Assembly: GCA_037043455.1 (NCBI GenBank)
Contig: JAWPHD010003276.1
Span: 159,531 to 223,530 of the forward strand
DNA: 64,000 nucleotides
Direction: 5' to 3'
From: Cyrtodaria siliqua
Taxonomy: Eukaryota; Mollusca; Bivalvia; Adapedonta; Hiatellidae
Position numbers and translations under genes: made by a program. Below the pieces are notes generated by a model. The model made no database searches. It was not told the DNA's origin and saw only the letters and a list, made by a program, of their open reading frames with translations. Positions 58,813 through 64,000 of the stretch are shown here, in pieces; the first letter of the stretch is position 1; each line of letters begins with the position of its first letter.

Positions 58813-59643
58813 GGCCTAACGTGTGCCGATTCTACATCCATCTTCTGAAACCACAAAGCATAAAGCTTGATTATGTCGCCCCGGTGTCAGTTTTGCATAA
58901 AATCGAATGTCATATATAGCCTAAAATGTGCTGAAATGACGTTAAACAGCACTCAGCCAGCCAACCAACTATGGCTGCCATGTGTAAAAATGACGTAAAA
59001 CGCCATACAAACAAACCAACAAATATTCCAGATTCTACATCCATTTTCATTGTAATACACATTCACCTGTCTTCCAGATTCTACTACAACCGACATCATT
59101 GTTATACATCTCCAGTCCATCTTCCAGATGTTATATCCGATTTTAATGTTTACATCTCCAGCCCAACTTCCAGATTCTACATCATATATAGACCAAAACG
59201 TGCTAAAATGACAGACCATTCCAGATTCTTCATCATAATTAAGCCTGTCTTCCAGAATATACATCCGCATTCATAGGGAAAAAATGGTGGTCTGCATCTG
59301 CCACTTAAAATGACTGATTTATTTGATTTTTTCAATGTTCTGAAAATGACAAAATACACCATTCAACTAACCAACCAACCAACCTGTCTTCCAGATTCTA
59401 TCCCCGTCTTCGTTGTAATACATCTCCAGCCTATGTTCCAGATTCTACACCCGTCTTTCTTGTAATGCATCTACAGCCCGTCTTCCAGATTATACATCCG
59501 TCTCTCCTGGAAAAGGTCGGTGGTCTGCGTCCACCAGTTAACAATCGACTATCAGATATAGCCTAAAATGTGCTGAAAATTACGAATACACCAACCAGCC
59601 AGCCCAGCGAACCAGCCAGGCCAAGTCAGCCAGCCAGCTAAGG
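58813..59643. repeat. Degenerate mix of 47-bp units and SINE 3' ends
   Basis: Three or four SINE 3' parts (TGTCATATATAGCCTAAAATG near 58910 and 59555, AATGACGTAAAACGCCATAC at about 58989, GGTGGTCTGCATCTGCCAC at about 59287) alternate with CTTCCAGATTCTACATCC-type units. Ends in CCAGCCAGCC runs. Confidence 0.7.
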
Positions 59644-59870
59644 GTGTCGGGAAGCGCACTCACGTCATCAATTCCACCCGGGTTAGTTGCCCCGTCTCGG
59701 ATTTGTTATAGAGAGTCGCCCTCCCGGACACGTGGGTTTTCCCCGGGTACTCCGGTTTCCTCCCACACTATGACAGTACACTGGCACGTCATCCGTGCTA
59801 TCGTCCATGAGAAGCCGGAATGGTTGGTAAATGGTTGTAATATAAAACGTTATGAATTACGCTTTATATA
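59644..59870. mobile_element. GC-rich SINE-like repeat
   Basis: Contains CCCGGACACGTGGGTTTTCC, CCGGGTACTCCGGTTTCCTC and CCACACTATGACAG, a conserved core I recognise from dispersed repeats of bivalves and other deep-branching animals, ending in GTTATGAATTACGCTTTATA. Family not assigned. Confidence 0.6.
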
Positions 59871-60431
59871 ACAACAAGTCCTAGTCACACCTCCTCGTGG
59901 TACCAACTGGAAACTATGGATTCTCAAATCAGAAAATCTGTAGGCTAAGGTGACAGGTCGCAATTCAAATACACATTAATTTATAATATTAAATATATAT
60001 TTTTTTCCATCATACATGTATATATGAGTTTAAAAATGACGTAAAACACATACAAACAAACACATGGCCAATGTTTGTGGAAACTTAACCCATGAACAAT
60101 AGAGGGCGCAGCTGGAAACTGCATTTTAGAACTACGATTCCTTTAGGTACCCTTTGACAGTCAATCAACCTCTGTGGCATGCTAACTCGCTTGTAACATA
60201 GCCTACAAGTTGAACATCTGAGTACAAGTCTGTATCAGTCATTAATCAGGCAACCTTAGTACAAAAGGACCTGAGGGTTCGAGTTAGAAGGAATCTAACT
60301 TTAATTACATATCTGAATCATACACGTTGCATGTATTTACAACTTTTGGGTCATTTTGATTTTATGGCGTCTTCTTTTAGCATCGAGCTCAATGACCAAC
60401 TGTATAGTGCTGCCACACTGTTAACATGTTT
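59871..60431. other. No gene recognised; one SINE tail
   Basis: AAAATGACGTAAAACACATACAAACAAA-type tail at 60033-60062 without head. The rest shows nothing supported. Confidence 0.5.
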
Positions 60432-61028
60432 GACGGTATAGATATAACCCGTTATCATCTTACAGGTACTATAGATATAACCCGTTATCATCTTACAGGT
60501 ACTATAGATATAATCCGTCAAAAATCTTACAGGTACTATAGATATAACCCGTCATCATCTTACAGGTACTGTAGATATAACCCGTTATCATCTTACAGGT
60601 ACTATAGATATAACCCGTTATCATCTTACAGGTACTATAGATATAACCCGTCATCATCTTACAGGTACTGTAGATATAACCCGTTATCATCTTACAGGTA
60701 CTATAGATATAACCCGTTATCATCTTACAGGTACTATAGATATAACCCGTAATCATCTTACAGGTACTATAGATATAATCCGTCATCATCTTACAGGTAC
60801 TATAGATATAACCCGTTATCATCTTACATGTACTATAGATATAACCCGTTATCATCTTACAGGTACTGTAGATATAGTCCGTTATCATCTTACAGGTACT
60901 ATAGATATAACCCGTTATCATCTTACAGGTACTATAGATATAATCCGTCATCATCTTACAAGTACTATATATATTACCCGTTATCATCTTACAGGTACTA
61001 TAGATATAACCCGTTATCATCTTACAGG
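60432..61028. repeat. 33-bp minisatellite, ~18 units
   Basis: Consensus TTACAGGTACTATAGATATA followed by ACCCGTTATCATC, with Tyr-rich + frame (YRYYRYNPLSS) and a Cys/Lys - frame (GYIYSTCKMIT). Both strands are open because the unit is a multiple of three. Each unit has CATCTTACAG directly joined to GTACTA. Confidence 0.92.
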
Positions 61029-61097
61029 CTATTTGCCCTAATTGGCTCTGCTTGGTCCTGGCTCTCGAGTGTATGGGACTACGTGGACGGATAGGTA
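61029..61097 (+). other. Trp-rich open tail after the 33-bp array, possible exon
   Basis: The last CATCTTACAG is followed by a non-repetitive, GC-richer block reading LFALIGSAWSWLSSVWDYVDG and a TAG. It stands out from the AT-rich surroundings and follows an acceptor-like site, so it could be a terminal exon. I do not recognise the peptide, and the opposite strand is open too. Confidence 0.25.
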
Positions 61098-61374
61098 TCT
61101 CTGTGATGGTATGTGTATAATCAAATTTGTAAAACACGAAACACAGCAAATCGTGAAGTATTAGCAAGCTTTCAAAACTCCATCTAGATTTATTAATCTA
61201 TTTAAACCTGCTTGCGTATAATTCAATAAAAGGTACTAACATTAGAAGTCATTTGGAATATTTTACCTACGCCTCAATGTATAATTAGCAAATAGTAATA
61301 TGCAAAAACAATGTGTTGTGAATTATTCATATACATATTATCGGTAATAATAATTTGTGGACAGCCACCTAGAA

Positions 61375-61790
61375 ATAAATATTTTACAGCCAAAATATAT
61401 TTTTGATAGTGGCTTTCCTACGTAAATACATTGTTGACTGGGGGCAGCAGAACATTTGAAAATCTCAAATTCATTTACTTTAGTTAGCTAAACATTACTT
61501 TCAGGGTGTCTTAATTTAGATTTATTAAACACGTAAAACACATTTTTGGATAGAAATTCTAAAAAACAAACAATCGACGGTGTCTAATGGTAAAGAGTCG
61601 GTCTACCATACGAGAGGTCGTGGGTTCAATCCAAAATCTAACTGTTGATGGAACAGAATTTTGCATTGAAACTGCTCTATCAAATATTTTTTTTGAAAAA
61701 GTAACGTATGCAAGACAGTTGAAGGTACTCAGAATGCCGTTTTCTGTGATATTCAACTTATTTTTACGTACTACTTAAATTGTCTGATTT
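61375..61790. repeat. Copy of the 24880-25225 repeat with tRNA-like insertion
   Basis: Same ordered blocks as at 24880. Between AAAAAACAAACAAT and CTAACTGTTGATGG it carries about 60 extra bases (61574-61632) with an A-box-like TGTCTAATGGT and B-box-like GGTTCAATCC. The anticodon stem does not pair well, so not a functional tRNA gene. Confidence 0.6.
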
Positions 61791-61874
61791 TTTTCAGAAA
61801 AGGCGCCCCAAACTGAAGGTGATTACCAGAGGTTATTCACCATGCAGTTTCATCATTACCGTCGCATATTTAAA

Positions 61875-62067
61875 CTGTATTCTTATATATCACATATCTA
61901 TCTGGTTCACACATGTAACTGTATTCTTATATACCTATCTGCTTCACACATGTAACTGTATTCTTAAATACCCATCTGGTTCACAAATGTAACTGTCTTA
62001 TATGCATATCTGGATCACAAACGCAACTGTGTTCTTATATATCTATCTGGTTCACAACTGTAACTGT
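61875..62067. repeat. ~37-bp minisatellite, 5 units
   Basis: Units of ACTGTATTCTTATATACCTA, TCTGGTTCACACATGTA, with one 44-base and one 34-base variant. Confidence 0.8.
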
Positions 62068-62144
62068 GGCATTCGGCATTCCGTAGTCACTAACGAATAG
62101 CGACCTTAATCTTAGCTGTGAGAATCATAGCTCTTATGATTTAT

Positions 62145-62300
62145 ATAGAGGATCTTACATGAGTGACTGTATTATTGATTTTAATAAACGAGTTTGATAA
62201 AATCTTGCCGAGTATCCTATCTTTTTATCCAACGAGTTTATTAAAGTCAATAATACATAGTCACGAATTTAAGATTCTGTTTATCCCATAACACACCTAC
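62145..62300. mobile_element. Foldback MITE, family A copy 2
   Basis: GAGGATCTTACATGAGTGAC at the start, mirrored TATTATTGATTTTAATAAAC and GTTTATTAAAGTCAATAATA arms, and AAGATTCTGTTTATCCCATA at the end. Same layout as 28790-28965. Confidence 0.7.
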
Positions 62301-64000
62301 GACGTGATAGTTTGACTTTATTGTTGTCAATTTTCCTTATATACGGCGGCAATTTGTAGGTTGCGTACAGCTAAATATAGCCTGGCTGAAGCCCCGCCTT
62401 TTGTTGTGTACGATTCAGTACAGAAGTGAAAGTTCACAGAGTTCACAGAGGTCAGCAGATATAACTTTGAAATATTCAATATGCATTTTCAGGAAGGATA
62501 AACTATAGGTAAAATAATCCCCATCAGCTAGGATCATTAAATTAAATAAAAAAATATATTTTAATGTTTTTGAAAATTTAACATCCATTGAAATTGCATG
62601 TCAATACTCAGTGCGGATTCAATAGTGTTTGTAAACACAGACATGTGCAGAGTGTTTGAGCAGAAAAAATTGTCTTTTTCACACTTTCAAAGGCTTTGTG
62701 ATGGAAATATCTATGAAATAAGGTAATTTAAAGAAAATCTGGTGTATAATTCTTGAGATATTAGCTGACAGGTGCAACAGGAGGTCTATGGGAAAGTATT
62801 TAGTTTTCTGCAACCTATAGGCTAGATTCTGCATATGGTAAAAGTGAAAGTAGACATACTTTATTTCTAACACAATGATTTGAAAGTGTGAGAAATGTTA
62901 AATTATGGTGTATTTTGACTTATCTTATAACTCTTTTCATGTTTTTTAAATATTTCCAAGTTTTATGATGCAAAATAGTTATTTTAAATTATTTTATTAA
63001 AGGTTGTGGACACAAAATTAGCCATACCTGACACCTGGTATACAAAATTGGCCTGTAATGCACATGTTTGACACAGTTAAAGATATATCTAGTAAGTTTT
63101 ATTCATTTCTGAGGGCTTTGCATACGTTGTTTGGCAAAAATGTCAGTAAGCGACAATCTACATCTTTCCGAAAAGATGTCGAAAAGCCGCTTATGTCTGT
63201 TTTGAAAAAGATTTTGAGGTAAACGCTGACTTTGAGTTCATCGCTTCTATACGGTTAGTGTCGATATGCAAATATTTTATGCGGTTTAATACATTTTACA
63301 AATTAAATTATTTAGTTAGCCAAAAATATGACCTTTTCTATGCTTTTTAAAAGTTTTTATTTACCCCACCCCCTTCATTTTAATGAATTTTCATGGATCT
63401 GTACTTTAAACAGTGCTTATTGGTTGCATGGTTGCATGAAAATGACCTGTAAATATGCTACAAACAATATCTAATAAAAAAAATACAATAAATAGTACAG
63501 TAACAGTCAATCTTTTGTAATGAGCATATTGTAAAACATGGCATGGCCCTAAAAATGGAGTTGGGGAGGATAGTCTCAGAATTATTTTTTGTCATTTTTA
63601 AACTGAAAAGTTGCATTTTCTTGATGGTTTCACATATAGAAACTGCTGAATAATGTTAATTAATTCATTTGAAGGCAGATTTTGAATATATACAAAAACT
63701 GTGGCATTTTTATGGTAAAATCTGCTATTTTGACCCCTGAAAATCACAAATATCATTTTTGAGTAGATATTATTTTCAAGATAGCTTCAACTGGTTAAAC
63801 ATCACATGTTGTTGATGAAATCAATTTTAAATCACTTTATTTGAAGCAAAAGATTGGAACGGTTGTCGATATATGGCATTTTGAAGATTCTGGAATTACG
63901 CGTAAAAACTGAAGGAATTTTGCCTTAGCCGAAGCTATTTTAAGCCCTCATATTTTGTCGAAAAGGATTTTTTTCTAAAAAAGAATGGTTTAATTGTTCT
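62301..64000. other. AT-rich, no gene recognised
   Basis: No convincing frame, RNA gene or repeat on either strand; frames are under 70 residues. Confidence 0.5.

Noticed and set aside
60502..61167. 221-codon - strand frame with GYIYSTCKMIT repeats
   Set aside because: Same reason: a 33-bp unit without stops; the + strand is equally open. Left as a repeat by-product.

Overview
This is AT-rich metazoan nuclear DNA, most likely from a bivalve mollusc. The evidence is one interrupted host gene with GT-AG introns, tRNA-derived SINEs, Penelope-like, LINE and hAT relics, degenerate repeats of the 'GAGGCCCAAGAGGGCC' and 'AGAGTTATTGCCCTT' kinds that I associate with bivalve genomes, and very long tandem arrays. 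I cannot name the species.

Left part (1-8 kb): the last five exons of an adenylate kinase 2 (AK2) gene on the + strand. The P-loop exon lies upstream of the window. The introns carry foldback elements, diverged tandem repeats and a hAT transposon relic (4016-6222) with a zinc-finger fragment of its transposase.

Middle part (8-34 kb): mostly mobile-element and satellite DNA. It holds a three-level nested insertion (8230-9379), a 50-bp minisatellite split by two almost identical 650-bp elements around a 1.1-kb segment (10.6-13.7 kb), and a 60-bp satellite containing an ~830-bp palindrome (16.2-18.4 kb). It also holds a decayed LINE RNase H region on the - strand (21.85-22.9 kb), a single-exon THAP zinc-finger gene or relic whose second zinc-binding Cys codon is TGA (25.7 kb), an 855-bp insertion with 12-bp target duplications (31.4-32.2 kb), and several MITEs and SINEs.

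Right part (34-61 kb): a chain of tandem arrays with units of ~654, 30, 156, 47 and 33 bp. The 654-bp and 156-bp units each carry a splice acceptor, a short exon-like block (36 nt and 83 nt) and a donor. The 156-bp array therefore reads as about 65 consecutive mini exon-intron modules. A Penelope-like element in foldback form sits inside the 654-bp array. Both the 30-bp and 33-bp units are multiples of three without stops, so long open frames there follow from repetition. The last 3 kb is AT-rich and holds a minisatellite, a foldback MITE and nothing else recognised.

Only AK2 is a confident host gene. Everything else is repeat-derived, fragmentary or tentative. All calls come from reading the sequence by eye; no similarity search, splice model or RNA data was available.
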